Of a DNA stretch of 64,000 nucleotides, positions 42,748 through 51,402 are shown piece after piece. Made by a program: the position numbers and the translations under genes. Position 1 is the stretch's first letter; every line of letters begins with the position of its first letter. The notes beneath the pieces were generated by a model. The model had not been told where the DNA came from. It did no database searches and saw nothing but the letters and a program-made list of their open reading frames with translations. The stretch covers positions 1 through 64,000 of the forward strand of contig NZ_ARQK01000044.1 of the NCBI RefSeq assembly GCF_000385215.1. The letters are read 5' to 3'. The stretch comes from Thioalkalivibrio thiocyanoxidans ARh2. GTDB lineage: Bacteria; Pseudomonadota; Gammaproteobacteria; Ectothiorhodospirales; Ectothiorhodospiraceae.

Positions 42748-43739
42748 CCCTGGCCTCCAGCCAGCATGTTCATGATCAGACGGATCATGGTCTCCTTGTT
42801 GGCAGGGTCGGACTCGGCCACCAGCAGCGTCAAGGCCGCGAGGCCGACATCGTTGATCACCGGCTCGCCGTACTCATCCAGCAGGCGACCGTTGCGGTGG
42901 AGGAAGTCCACGAACAAGAAGGCGGCGCTGCGCTTGTTGCCATCGGAAAACGGGTGGTTCTTCACCACGAAATAGAGCAGGTGCGCCGCCTTGGATTCGA
43001 CGCTGGGATAGGCGGGCTCACCAAACACACTCTGATCGAGATTGCCCAGCAGCGAGGTCAGACCATCGCCCCGGTCGCGGGCGAACATATCGGTGGCTTC
43101 GCCCCGCGCCATGAGGTCCGATTTCAGCCCGTCCAGCGCGGCCCGCGCCTGTTCCCAGGAGGGCAGCGCGCCTCCGGTCTGGGCGCGAGGTTCGGTCAGC
43201 AGGCCTTCGTCATAGCGTTGCAGCAACAGAAAGGTCTGGGCGTAGCGGCTGACGATATCCACCAGACCACGACCGCTGCCCGCATCCAGCTCCGGGCTCT
43301 GCGCCGCCTTGCGCACCAGCGCCAGGGCCGCCTCCAGCTCTCGCGCGTTTTCCTCAAAGCGCTGGCGGTTCAGGGTCCAGCCCTGGGTCAGGTGTTCGCG
43401 CAGCACGCGGGTGGCCCACTGGCGGAAGCGGGTGGCACGGCTGGAGTTGACCCGGTAGCCCACCGAGATGATGACATCGAGATTGTAATACTCCACCTGG
43501 TAGGTTTTGCCGTCCGCAGCAGTTGTTGCATTTTTTGCAACAACTGAATCTCGCTGTAACTCCTCGTCACTAAAGACGTTCTTCAGGTGCCGCGAAATCA
43601 CCGACTTGTCCCGGCCGAACAACTCCGCCAGCTGTTGCAGGCTCAGCCAGACAGTTTCCTGGTTAGCATCCAACCGCACCTCGACGGCCTTGTCGGCATC
43701 CTCGAAGATGACGATCGGACCCTTGGTTTCGGCAGTCAC
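42744..43739 (-). CDS. RhuM-Fic fusion protein
   Basis: Protein of 331 aa. The N-terminal half is of the virulence RhuM family (WLSLQQLAELFGRDKSVISR, then YYNLDVIISVGYRV, RATRFRQWATRVLREH). The C-terminal Fic/DOC domain has HPFSDGNKRSA at residues 262-272, the complete HPFxxGNxR motif. An inhibitory motif was not identified. It may AMP-ylate or phosphorylate a target, as Fic/Doc proteins do; here it is encoded inside the restriction operon. GTG start at 43739 overlaps the hsdS stop (GTGA). Confidence 0.85.
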   Translation of the reverse strand: MTAETKGPIVIFEDADKAVEVRLDANQETVWLSLQQLAELFGRDKSVISRHLKNVFSDEELQRDSVVAKNATTAADGKTYQVEYYNLDVIISVGYRVNSSRATRFRQWATRVLREHLTQGWTLNRQRFEENARELEAALALVRKAAQSPELDAGSGRGLVDIVSRYAQTFLLLQRYDEGLLTEPRAQTGGALPSWEQARAALDGLKSDLMARGEATDMFARDRGDGLTSLLGNLDQSVFGEPAYPSVESKAAHLLYFVVKNHPFSDGNKRSAAFLFVDFLHRNGRLLDEYGEPVINDVGLAALTLLVAESDPANKETMIRLIMNMLAGGQG

Positions 43740-44974
43740 GCAACTTCCTCCGCCTTGCGGATGGCATCGGATCCTTGCTTCTCTGCGGTGAGCTCGCCGG
43801 AGAAGGCTTTTTTCAGGAGGGATTGTTTGAGTTCAGCCAAAACGACGAGTTTTCGTTGATAGATGTTCTGGAGTCGACGGATCTCCTCACTTAACTCATC
43901 AAGAATCGCGACGATGCGCTTTTGTTCAGGCAGGGATGGAAGAGAAACTTCCCATTCCCTAAGCACCCTCGTGTTAACAACCTGCTGCGCAGATCCAACC
44001 CGACGGTCCAAGAGGTATTGCTGAGCGCTCGGGGAGTTAACGCAATAGTATAGAAAAGTACTGTCCAGCCCTTCTCGAGGCCGTAGCAAAATAATGTTTG
44101 CACAGTTGGCCTCTCCCAAATCAGGGGGAAAGATAGCGCACCTCATTTCATCAGTAACTACTCGAGATATGAGAACATCTCCAGCCAAAACCTGTGATTT
44201 TTTCAGTGAATTATGGAATTCCGGGGTTACGAATTTCACGTCAGTTAGATCGAGCCCATGTTTCCCCACATTTTGGGTGCGCAGAAATAAAACCCCCTCG
44301 CCAGAATAGTAGGCAGAAGTCTTTCCGACATGCCCGACAGTTACCTTTTGGCATGCCTCTTGGAGTTTTTTTCGCGACCATCCCTGCTTCGTTGCATCCC
44401 CAGAATCTTGCTGGTCGAACGCCGCATTCAAATAACTATCAAAAAGCTCCCGGGCGTTCTCGAGATTCTTTTCGGTGTTGGCGACCGCAGTGGCGATGCC
44501 CGCGAAGGCTTCATCGAGGATGGCGACGATGCGCTTTTGTTCGGGGAGGTGTGGTACTGGAAACTCGATCGCCTTGATCTGTTTGGCGGAAAGATGCTTT
44601 ACGGTCGTAAAGGTCGTTACGTCCTCTATTTCTTTAAGGAACTTGTTGATTCCATAGAACAGGAACCGCGGCAACAGACTAGATGAAAAATTATGAAGTC
44701 GGCAGACTCGCTGATTGAGTAGTGCTGGACCTCCCTTCCATTGGTGACAGGCGAATTCACCGTCCATTCCTATCAGGAGGTCACCGGCACGAACGACATA
44801 CTTCGACTCATACGCTCCTGAGTATCTTGTCGCCGTGGTTACGCCATTCTTCAAGTCGCGGATGCGAATAAGGGGCATATCACCATCATCAGCGAACTTC
44901 TTGGAATCGAAGGCAAATCCGTTCTGAACATCGAGCAGCTCTCCCAGCGTTATCCTCTTCCACCCCTCCCTCAT
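43736..44974 (-). CDS. hsdS: type I restriction enzyme specificity subunit
   Basis: Protein of 412 aa with two target-recognition domains (about 1-165 and 215-375). Each is followed by a conserved spacer starting LPEQKRIVAILDE (VPHLPEQKRIV at about 160, LPSLPEQKRIV at about 370) and a helical repeat. It determines the bipartite DNA site; the sequence recognised cannot be read. Base composition is noticeably more AT-rich than in hsdM or hsdR, usual for shuffled hsdS genes. The ATG at 44974 overlaps the hsdM stop (ATGA). Confidence 0.9.
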   Translation of the reverse strand: MREGWKRITLGELLDVQNGFAFDSKKFADDGDMPLIRIRDLKNGVTTATRYSGAYESKYVVRAGDLLIGMDGEFACHQWKGGPALLNQRVCRLHNFSSSLLPRFLFYGINKFLKEIEDVTTFTTVKHLSAKQIKAIEFPVPHLPEQKRIVAILDEAFAGIATAVANTEKNLENARELFDSYLNAAFDQQDSGDATKQGWSRKKLQEACQKVTVGHVGKTSAYYSGEGVLFLRTQNVGKHGLDLTDVKFVTPEFHNSLKKSQVLAGDVLISRVVTDEMRCAIFPPDLGEANCANIILLRPREGLDSTFLYYCVNSPSAQQYLLDRRVGSAQQVVNTRVLREWEVSLPSLPEQKRIVAILDELSEEIRRLQNIYQRKLVVLAELKQSLLKKAFSGELTAEKQGSDAIRKAEEVA

Positions 44975-46446
44975 AACATCCCCCGAATCCCTTCCAGGAT
45001 CTCCTCGCTCTCCCTGTCGAGCGTCTCGATCTCGTTGATGATCACCTCGGGATCGCGCAGTGGCTCGGCTTCGGCCTTGTTGGGGTTCTTCACCGACAGA
45101 TCGACGCTGTCCGGGTCGATGGCCTTGACGTCCACCGTCCAGGAGTTGTCGGAGTCCTCGAACCCGGCTTGGCGCGCAACGAAGTCCTTGAGGTCGTTGT
45201 CGTTGAGGGGGTTGGTCTTGCCCAGGCTCCGGCCGGGGTCGAGCTGGTAGTACCAGATCTTCTGGGTCGGGGCGCCCTTTTCGAAGAAGAGCACCACGGT
45301 CTTGACGCCGGCGCCCAGGAAGGTGCCGCCCGGGCAGTCGAGGATGGTGTGCAGGTTGCAGCTCTCCAGCAGCTCCTTGCGCAGCGCACGCGAGGCGTTG
45401 TCGCTGTTGGACAGGAAGGTGTTCTTGATGACGACGGCCGCGCGGCCACCGGCCTTCAGGTACTTTATGAAGTGCTGCAGGAACAGGAACGCCGTCTCGC
45501 CGGTCTTGATGGGGAAGTTCTGCTGGATCTCCTTGCGCTCCTTGCCGCCGAAGGGCGGGTTGGCGAGGATCACGTCGAAGCGGTCCTTCTCCTGGATGTC
45601 GCTCAGGTTCTCCGTGAGGCTGTTGGTGTGGACGACGTTGGGGGCCTCGATGCCGTGCAGGATCAGATTCATGATCCCGATGACATAGGGAAGGCTCTTC
45701 TTCTCCTTGGCGTAGAAGGTGCCGGTCTGGAGGGTATGCAGGTCGCTGGTGGAGAGATGGCTGCCGTCGCCCTGGCCGTCCGGCCCGTAACGCAGGTAGT
45801 CGTGCGCCTCGCACAGAAAGCCCGCTGATCCGGCGGCGGCGTCGTAGATGCGCTCGCCGATGCGCGGCTTCACGATCTGGATCATCGCGCGGATCAACGG
45901 GCGCGGTGTGTAGTACTCCCCGCCGTTGCGCCCCGCATTGCCCATGTTGCGGATCTTCGCCTCGTACAGATGGGAGAGCTCGTGCTTCTCCTTCTGCGAG
46001 CGGAAGCTCAGGCCGTCGATCAGCTCCAGCGCATCGCGCAGGCTGTAGCCACTGGAGAACTTGTTGCGGATCTCGCTGAAGATCTCCCCGATCTTGTACT
46101 CGAGGGTGTCCGGCCCTGTCGCGCGCGTACGGAAGCCCTGCAGATAGGGAAACAGCTCGTCGTTGACGAAGGCGATCAGATCCGCGCCCGTCAGCGCCTC
46201 GTCATGGTCGAACGCGCCATCGGCCGTCTTCGGCGCAGCCCACTCCGACCAGCGATACGGCTCATCGATGATGTACCGGTAGGACTTGCCCACCAGCTCC
46301 GCCTCCTGCGCGCGCTCGTACTCCAGATCATCCAGATACTTGAGGAACAGCATCCACGACGTCTGCTCCGTATAGTCCAGCTCCGTCGCGCAGCCGGCCT
46401 CTTTCCAGAGCACATCATCGATATTGCGGAAGGTTTGCTCGAACAT
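44971..46446 (-). CDS. hsdM: type I restriction enzyme M subunit (N6-adenine methyltransferase)
   Basis: Protein of 491 aa. An N-terminal HsdM_N helical domain (FRNIDDVLWKEAGCATELDY) precedes the methyltransferase. SAM motif I is DAAAGSAGF, preceded by GEYYTPRPLIRAM, and the catalytic motif is NPPFGGKE. It methylates adenine in the HsdS site and is needed for restriction. First gene of the operon hsdM-hsdS-rhuM/fic-hsdR. The ATG at 46446 lacks a strong ribosome binding site. Confidence 0.93.
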   Translation of the reverse strand: MFEQTFRNIDDVLWKEAGCATELDYTEQTSWMLFLKYLDDLEYERAQEAELVGKSYRYIIDEPYRWSEWAAPKTADGAFDHDEALTGADLIAFVNDELFPYLQGFRTRATGPDTLEYKIGEIFSEIRNKFSSGYSLRDALELIDGLSFRSQKEKHELSHLYEAKIRNMGNAGRNGGEYYTPRPLIRAMIQIVKPRIGERIYDAAAGSAGFLCEAHDYLRYGPDGQGDGSHLSTSDLHTLQTGTFYAKEKKSLPYVIGIMNLILHGIEAPNVVHTNSLTENLSDIQEKDRFDVILANPPFGGKERKEIQQNFPIKTGETAFLFLQHFIKYLKAGGRAAVVIKNTFLSNSDNASRALRKELLESCNLHTILDCPGGTFLGAGVKTVVLFFEKGAPTQKIWYYQLDPGRSLGKTNPLNDNDLKDFVARQAGFEDSDNSWTVDVKAIDPDSVDLSVKNPNKAEAEPLRDPEVIINEIETLDRESEEILEGIRGML

Positions 46447-46497
46447 TCAGTCACCCGTTCTCCTTGGACGCCGCATTATCCCTTCGCGCGCAGGTCA

Positions 46498-46521
46498 GGA
46501 GAAAGGTGGGCGCCACTTCCC
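46498..46521 (+). repeat. dispersed repeat, divergent copy
   Basis: GGAGAAAGGTGGGCGCCACT followed by TCCC resembles the GGTGGGTGTCC repeat with base changes. It lies in the gap upstream of hsdM. A further divergent copy, AAGATGGGTGTCCACTTA, is near 46904-46921. Confidence 0.4.
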
Positions 46522-46540
46522 TGGCGTACTTCCTGCGGTG

Positions 46541-46858
46541 CTAAGCGACAGGTTGCCCGCCGTCGCCAGGCCCATCGAACCGCACCGGGCGCCCGGTGTC
46601 CAGCTTCACGCGCTTTCGTGCACACCAGAGGTCGTGCCGGCCCTGCATGGCCAGCCAGCTTTCCGGCGAACGGCCGAGCGCCTTAGAAAGCCGCAGCGCC
46701 ATCTCGGCGCTGACCCCACGGCGCCCCTGCAGGACACGCCCCAAGGTGGAAGGCGACACATCGAGCTTGCTGGCCAGCTGGCGGGCACTCAGTTCAAACG
46801 GCTCCAGAAAGACCTCGCGAATGAACTCGCCCGGGTGCGGAGGGTTGTGCATGGTCAT
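46541..46858 (-). CDS. higA: HigA-family antitoxin (XRE), orphan
   Basis: Protein of 105 aa. It starts with the HigA signature NPPHPGEFIREVFLEP. The helix-turn-helix is LSARQLASKLDVSPSTLGRVLQGRRG, and SAEMALRLSKALGRSPESWL follows. Such antitoxins bind DNA and neutralise the RelE-like toxin HigB, normally encoded just upstream. No HigB-like frame is present in the 85 bp before the next gene, so it is an orphan. ATG at 46858 (GAGG upstream) is preferred to a TTG; ATG 46852 is also possible. Confidence 0.82.
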   Translation of the reverse strand: MTMHNPPHPGEFIREVFLEPFELSARQLASKLDVSPSTLGRVLQGRRGVSAEMALRLSKALGRSPESWLAMQGRHDLWCARKRVKLDTGRPVRFDGPGDGGQPVA

Positions 46859-46942
46859 CTGTGGCAATCCTCATAGCCTACGGCAGTCGTCGAAATCCCG
46901 AAGGAAGATGGGTGTCCACTTAGCTTGCGCTCGTTAGCCAAT

Positions 46943-47617
46943 TTATCTCGTATTGCCATCGGCATCAGTGACTGTAACCGATGCGGACATAGTCAGCTTG
47001 ATTGGCCCTCCCGCTTCTTTTTTCGAATTCACATCAAAGGCTGGATACAGACTGGCTACAACGCGGTATGCCCCATCAAGTAGAGCATTCAAGCTGAGAG
47101 TCCCCATGCTTAACTTTCTAAACTTGATGGATTTCCCCTCATCGCCGAAGACAATAGATATTGGTCCGCCGCCTGTCTCGGCGGCGGTAACCTGAGAATG
47201 CATGTGATCAAATTGATTTCTTACTAGGCGAAGATCTTCAATTGAAGTGTGGAAATTGCTGGAGAATTTCCGTGCCTCCTGGCAGGAGTCTAGCCTTCTG
47301 ATTGCCATACAAGCTCGATACGTTGCCGCTACGCAATCCTCTATCTGCTCTGACACATCAAGAATGTGAAATATCGCGCCACCGTCTCGTGACTGATCCG
47401 CGTTATCTTGGAGTTCGACCAGCTCTCTAGCTCTTGTGTAATGTCTTGAAGCACTGATAATTGTATGAAGAAGCCAAGCCCGAATCCTTCTGTCATCTGG
47501 CGATAGTGTCGGCTCAGGAGCGAAGACGCACATAAATGAATGCCGCTTCAAGCCCTCAATATTCCCGGAAAGATCCGGAATGTTCTCGGCGGTCGGAAAG
47601 TTTTCGGCTGATTTCAT
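46943..47617 (-). CDS. hypothetical protein
   Basis: Protein of 224 aa without signal peptide or membrane segment. It is mostly helical with IRAWLLHTIISASRHYTRAR, LDVSEQIEDCVAATYRACMA and VRNQFDHMHSQVTA. The last motif (RNxxDHxxxQ) recalls HEPN-like or abortive-infection helical proteins but is not a proper RxxxxH signature. A later segment (GTLSLNALLDGAYRVVASL) is beta/alpha. Codon use is clearly AT-richer than core genes. Function unknown; position next to the restriction operon suggests an accessory or defence gene. Confidence 0.65.
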   Translation of the reverse strand: MKSAENFPTAENIPDLSGNIEGLKRHSFMCVFAPEPTLSPDDRRIRAWLLHTIISASRHYTRARELVELQDNADQSRDGGAIFHILDVSEQIEDCVAATYRACMAIRRLDSCQEARKFSSNFHTSIEDLRLVRNQFDHMHSQVTAAETGGGPISIVFGDEGKSIKFRKLSMGTLSLNALLDGAYRVVASLYPAFDVNSKKEAGGPIKLTMSASVTVTDADGNTR

Positions 47618-47698
47618 TGCGCCACCTGTCTATAGCCTTGTCTAACAGTGATCCGGTATCGGGCATAGATATTGATTGAACGTGCGGAGTAGCAAAGG

Positions 47699-47769
47699 GG
47701 CCAGACCTAGCCTTTTGTCCCTGTCGGGGGGGGGCGCCGAAGGGGGCAGGTCTTGCCTTTTCCCCTGTC
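47699..47769. repeat. two diverged copies of an intergenic repeat
   Basis: GGCCAGACCTAGCCTTTTG followed by TCCCTGTCG (47699-47726) and GGGGCAGGTCTTGCCTTTTC followed by CCCTGTCG (47744-47770) are near-copies with related cores. GCAAGGTCTGACCCC follows at 47788-47802. The 237-bp gap 47618-47854 has no gene and is made up largely of such repeats. Confidence 0.5.
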
Positions 47770-47854
47770 GTGGTACGGAGGCAAAATGCAAGGTCTGACC
47801 CCCCATGGCTCCCCAGAAACAGCGCCGCTTTTGGGGGTCGCTTGGAGCCGATTG

Positions 47855-48451
47855 TTAGGTATTACGTTCTGCGACTTGAAAGCGGCCACCTTCTGTATGC
47901 ATTTTTTCGAGATGGGCATGAACGAAGAGAATCTCATCAGCCACAGGCTCTATCAAGAACTCCTCATCTAGTAACCGGAACTCACCCGTATCTACGAAGA
48001 ACGCGCGAAAGAAATGCCCAGGGACGCCATCCTCTTGGGGTTTGGGGCCAACATACTCAGGAAAAAAGTAACCGACTGCCCCCTGCGAAAAATATCTGTC
48101 TATCCGTTCATCGAAATGCTCAATCGCGTTCCGGAGGTCACGGTTGAAAAGCGGGCTATCTTCCGCCATTGCGAAATACTTGCTGAGCAGCTTGCCTCTG
48201 GGTTTGTGGTCTGGGCGCACCGGCCAAAAGTACCTCGACAATGCACCGGCGTGCACGATCATGTTCTGTAGCTCGTTCAGTATTAGCTTCGTCGGCAAGT
48301 GCTCGACATCCGCTATCGTCGGGTTGTCCGGCAGCTTCCCAAAGACGGCTTCGAGCCTAAGTATCGAGCGGACAGCAGACGTACTGTTGAAAAGCATGCT
48401 CTCGATGTAGAACGCTTCATACGGTGGTGATGTGGGCGAGTCTGCGTCCAT
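47855..48451 (-). CDS. hypothetical protein
   Basis: Protein of 198 aa, AT-rich in codon use. It starts MDADSPTSPPYEAFYIESM and contains LQNMIVHAGALSRYFWPVR and FNRDLRNAIEHFDERIDRYF. The latter RNxxEHFDER motif resembles the RNxxxH core of HEPN-like proteins. No signal peptide or membrane segment. Together with 46943-47617 it forms a small accessory pair next to the restriction operon. Family not recognised. Confidence 0.65.
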   Translation of the reverse strand: MDADSPTSPPYEAFYIESMLFNSTSAVRSILRLEAVFGKLPDNPTIADVEHLPTKLILNELQNMIVHAGALSRYFWPVRPDHKPRGKLLSKYFAMAEDSPLFNRDLRNAIEHFDERIDRYFSQGAVGYFFPEYVGPKPQEDGVPGHFFRAFFVDTGEFRLLDEEFLIEPVADEILFVHAHLEKMHTEGGRFQVAERNT

Positions 48452-48525
48452 TGGGGTCCTAACAGTGAGTAGGTGGCGCGGACGGTTATTGGTTGGACGT
48501 GCGCGCTATAAATCCCGGATGAGGC

Positions 48526-48647
48526 GGCGTCGCGAATGGGCGATTATTCAGCAGGTTATGGTGGATAGGCGACGATGGATCCTGGAGGCGTCGCGAATGG
48601 GCGATTATTCAGCAGGTTATGGTGGATAGGCGACGATGGATCCTGGA
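48526..48647. repeat. perfect 61-bp tandem duplication
   Basis: Two identical 61-bp units, 48526-48586 and 48587-48647, each starting GGCGTCGCGAATGGGCGATT and ending GATGGATCCTGGA. No third copy or spacer structure is present. The whole gene-less region 48452-48791 (340 bp) contains only this duplication and the tail of modC on its right. It may be a recent slippage event. Confidence 0.95.
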
Positions 48648-48791
48648 TATGTTGCGGCGGAGACAGCTTGCGGGTGGGGGCCGGTAGAGTCTGCGCCGTC
48701 TTCCATGGTGGTCGGGTGGATTGTGTCACACGCTGTGTGGTTATGGCGAACGTGTCGATGTCGGGGCGATTCCCACTGCAGGCGAGGCGGT

Positions 48792-49898
48792 TCAGTCCAG
48801 GAAAGCGACGGATTTGACCAGGGCGTGCGCGCGCGTGCCGGGCTTCAGGCGGAGGCGTTTGGTAGATAGATGCGTGAGCTCCGCCATCAACGTCTGCCCA
48901 TCGTCCTGCCGGCACACTGCAAGTACGCGCGCTGGCCCGTGGTGCCCAGGCGCCTCATCCAGCGACTCGATGGTGACGGGGATGATGTTGAGGATGGATA
49001 CGTCCTGGGGCGGGGACAGGGCGATGGACACGTCCCGGGCGTCGATGCGCAGACGGGCCGGGCGGCCGGCGCTGTTGGTGGCGCTTGGTGTTGACGGTAC
49101 GCGGTAGCGGGCCTCGGGAGGGCCGAAGGGGTGCAGTCCGTGTTCGTCGGCCGGTCCCAGTTCGCCTTGCAGGACGGAGACGGCGCCTTCGTCGCGGAAC
49201 AGGGGGGAGTCGGCGCGGGCGAGGGCCTCGCGCAGGGGTTCCAGGCGTTCGAGCTGGCCGTCGTGCATGAAGGCGACGCGGGTGGCGAGGCGTTCGACCT
49301 CGTCCGGGGCGTGGGTGACGAGCAGGCTGGGGATGCCGGTCTCCTCCGACAGGCGAGCGAGGAAGGGCATGATCTCGCGCTTGGTCTGGGTGTCCAGGGC
49401 GTTCAGCGGTTCGTCGAGCAGGAGCAGGTCGGGGCTGGTGAGCAGGGCGCGGCCGAGGGCGACGCGCTGGCGCTGGCCGCCGGAGAGCTGGTCGGCGCGG
49501 CGCTCCAGCAGGTCGTCGATGCCGAGCAGGCGGGCGACCTCGTCCAGGTGCAGGCGGCGCAGGGGCTCCGGCGTGCGCTTGTAGCCGTAGAGCAGGTTGC
49601 CGCGTACGGACAGGTGCGGGAGCAGGGTGGATTCCTGGAACACGAGGCCGACGCGGCGCCGATGCAGCGGGATGAAGGTCTTGCCGGACTGCCAGGCGGT
49701 ATCGCGAAAGTGCACCTCGCCGCCGGGCGGGTGTTCCAGCCCGGCGATGATGCGCAGCAGGGTGGTCTTGCCGCAGCCGGAGCGGCCGAACAGGGCGGTG
49801 ACGCCTTCCAGCGGGAAGGCGGTGTCCACGTCCAGCGCGAAGCCGGGGCGTTCCAGCCGGGCCTTTATGCGCAGCGTGTCGGGGTCGGGCCGGGTCAC
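48792..49898 (-). CDS. modC: molybdate ABC transporter ATP-binding protein
   Basis: Protein of 368 aa. ABC domain: Walker A FGRSGCGKTTLL, signature LSGGQRQRVAL, Walker B LLLLDEPL, H-loop VTHAPDE. The C-terminal molybdate-binding TOBE domain (about 295-365) includes RLRIDARDVSIAL. It powers molybdate uptake with ModB and ModA. The start is GTG overlapping the modB stop (GTGA at 49895-49898). Confidence 0.93.
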   Translation of the reverse strand: MTRPDPDTLRIKARLERPGFALDVDTAFPLEGVTALFGRSGCGKTTLLRIIAGLEHPPGGEVHFRDTAWQSGKTFIPLHRRRVGLVFQESTLLPHLSVRGNLLYGYKRTPEPLRRLHLDEVARLLGIDDLLERRADQLSGGQRQRVALGRALLTSPDLLLLDEPLNALDTQTKREIMPFLARLSEETGIPSLLVTHAPDEVERLATRVAFMHDGQLERLEPLREALARADSPLFRDEGAVSVLQGELGPADEHGLHPFGPPEARYRVPSTPSATNSAGRPARLRIDARDVSIALSPPQDVSILNIIPVTIESLDEAPGHHGPARVLAVCRQDDGQTLMAELTHLSTKRLRLKPGTRAHALVKSVAFLD

Positions 49899-50587
49899 AG
49901 GCGCACCGTGTCGAAGCGGCGGTTGATCGCGTAGACGATGAACAGCACGGCGAAGGCGAAGATGAGCAGCCCGAAGGACAGGCGGTGGGCGGAGTCGAAG
50001 TCCATCGCCTCGGCGTGGTCGTAAATCAGGATGGACAGCACCTGGGTCTCGCCGGGGATTGCGCCGCCCAGCATCAGGATCACGCCGAACTCGCCGAGGG
50101 TGTGGGCGAAGGCGAGCGTGGCGGCGACGATGAAGCCGCCGCGGGTCATCGGCAGGATCACGGTCACGAAGCGGTCGATGCGCCCGGCGCCCAGCGAGCC
50201 GGCGATCTCCACCGGGCGGCGGCCGAGGTTGGCGAAGGCCTGCTGCAGCGGCTGCACCGCGAACGGCAGGGAGTAGATCACCGAGCCGATCAGGATGCCC
50301 TGAAAGGTAAAGGCCAGGTGGTTCAGGCCCCAGCTCTCCAGCGTGCTGCCGACCGGCCCGGCCGGGCCGAGCAGGACCAGCAGGTAGAAGCCGAGTACGG
50401 TGGGCGGCAGCACCAGCGGCAGGGCGACGAGGGCCTGCACCGCGGTGCGCACGCCGGGGGAGCCGCGCCCGTTGGCCAGCCACCAGGCGATCGGCGTGGC
50501 GATCACCAGAAGGATCAGCGTGGTATAGAGCGCGAGCTTGAGGGTGACCTCGATCGCCATCCAGTCCGTGGGGCTCAGGTCGAACAT
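49895..50587 (-). CDS. modB: molybdate ABC transporter permease
   Basis: Protein of 230 aa with five hydrophobic helices. It carries the ABC permease EAA-type loop (EIAGSLGAGRIDRFVTVILP) and ALPLVLPPTVLGFYLL, as in ModB. It forms the inner-membrane channel. The start lies 4 bp after the modA stop. Confidence 0.93.
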   Translation of the reverse strand: MFDLSPTDWMAIEVTLKLALYTTLILLVIATPIAWWLANGRGSPGVRTAVQALVALPLVLPPTVLGFYLLVLLGPAGPVGSTLESWGLNHLAFTFQGILIGSVIYSLPFAVQPLQQAFANLGRRPVEIAGSLGAGRIDRFVTVILPMTRGGFIVAATLAFAHTLGEFGVILMLGGAIPGETQVLSILIYDHAEAMDFDSAHRLSFGLLIFAFAVLFIVYAINRRFDTVRL

Positions 50588-50590
50588 CCG

Positions 50591-51349
50591 TTATTCGCCC
50601 TCGGGCATCTCGAAGCCGTAACGCTGCATGATCTCGCGGGCGCTGTCGCGGCCCATGAACCCGGCGAAGCGGTGCGCGGTGTCCTTGTCCGCGCCGCGGC
50701 GGGTGATCACGAAGCCCTGGGTCAGGGGTTCGTGCAGCGCGTCGTCGATCAGGTAGTGCGGGTGCTCGGCGAGATCGGGAAACTCCGCGAGCGACAGGGC
50801 AATGATGCCGATGTCCGCGCCGCCGGCCTGCACCATGCGCGCGGTCTGGGCGATGTTGTCGCCGTTGACGATCCTGGGCTGCAGCTCCTCCCAGACGCCG
50901 GCGGCCTTCAGCGCCTCCATCGCGCGCACGCCGTAGGGGGCGTGCGTGGGCGAGGCGATGGCCACGCGGCGGATGTCGTCGCGCGCCAGGTCTTCCAGTG
51001 TCAGCTCCGAGGCATCCATGCGGTTGCTCCAAAGCACGATGCGGCCGATCGCGTAGACGGACGGCTCGGTGACGGCGGCACCCTCTGCGTAGAGCCGCTT
51101 CGGGTAGGCGATGTCGGCGGAGAAGAAGAGGTCGTAGGGCGCGCCGTTGAGGATCTGCGTGGTCATGCGCCCGGAAGAGCCGTAGGTCACGCGCACGCGG
51201 TCGTCCGGATATTCCTCGCGGTAGGCCTCCACGATCTCGTCCAGGGCAAAGCGCAGGTCGGAGGCGGCGGCGATGGTCAGCGGGCTAGAGGCGTGCGCCA
51301 GGCCGGGCAGCAGCAGGGCGAGGGTCAGGAGCAGTAGGCGCAGGTGCAT
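50591..51349 (-). CDS. modA: molybdate-binding periplasmic protein
   Basis: Protein of 252 aa with a signal peptide ending AHA. The mature N-terminus LTIAAASDLRFALDEIV and TYGSSGRMTTQI are typical oxyanion-binding motifs, as is GAPYDLFFSADIAYPKRL. It captures molybdate for ModBC. First gene of modABC. A candidate ModE site lies 115 bp upstream of the start. Confidence 0.93.
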   Translation of the reverse strand: MHLRLLLLTLALLLPGLAHASSPLTIAAASDLRFALDEIVEAYREEYPDDRVRVTYGSSGRMTTQILNGAPYDLFFSADIAYPKRLYAEGAAVTEPSVYAIGRIVLWSNRMDASELTLEDLARDDIRRVAIASPTHAPYGVRAMEALKAAGVWEELQPRIVNGDNIAQTARMVQAGGADIGIIALSLAEFPDLAEHPHYLIDDALHEPLTQGFVITRRGADKDTAHRFAGFMGRDSAREIMQRYGFEMPEGE

Positions 51350-51402
51350 GGGTGGGGATAGTTCCCTGTGGGTACGGGTTGTGGTTGGCTCGGGTGGTTT
51401 CG

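Noticed and set aside
40855-42975. 706-codon open frame opposite hsdR
   Set aside because: Shadow of hsdR; no ribosome binding site or domain character.
43736-45814. Apparent 692-aa extended HsdS
   Set aside because: The N-terminal extension is out-of-frame hsdM; HsdS begins at 44974 with an ATGA overlap.
48526-48647. CRISPR array
   Set aside because: Only two directly abutting 61-bp units, no spacers and no cas genes nearby.
48792-51032. Apparent 746-aa protein fusing Arg/Pro-rich sequence to ModC
   Set aside because: The first half is out-of-frame modB/modA; true modC starts at the GTG overlapping modB's stop.
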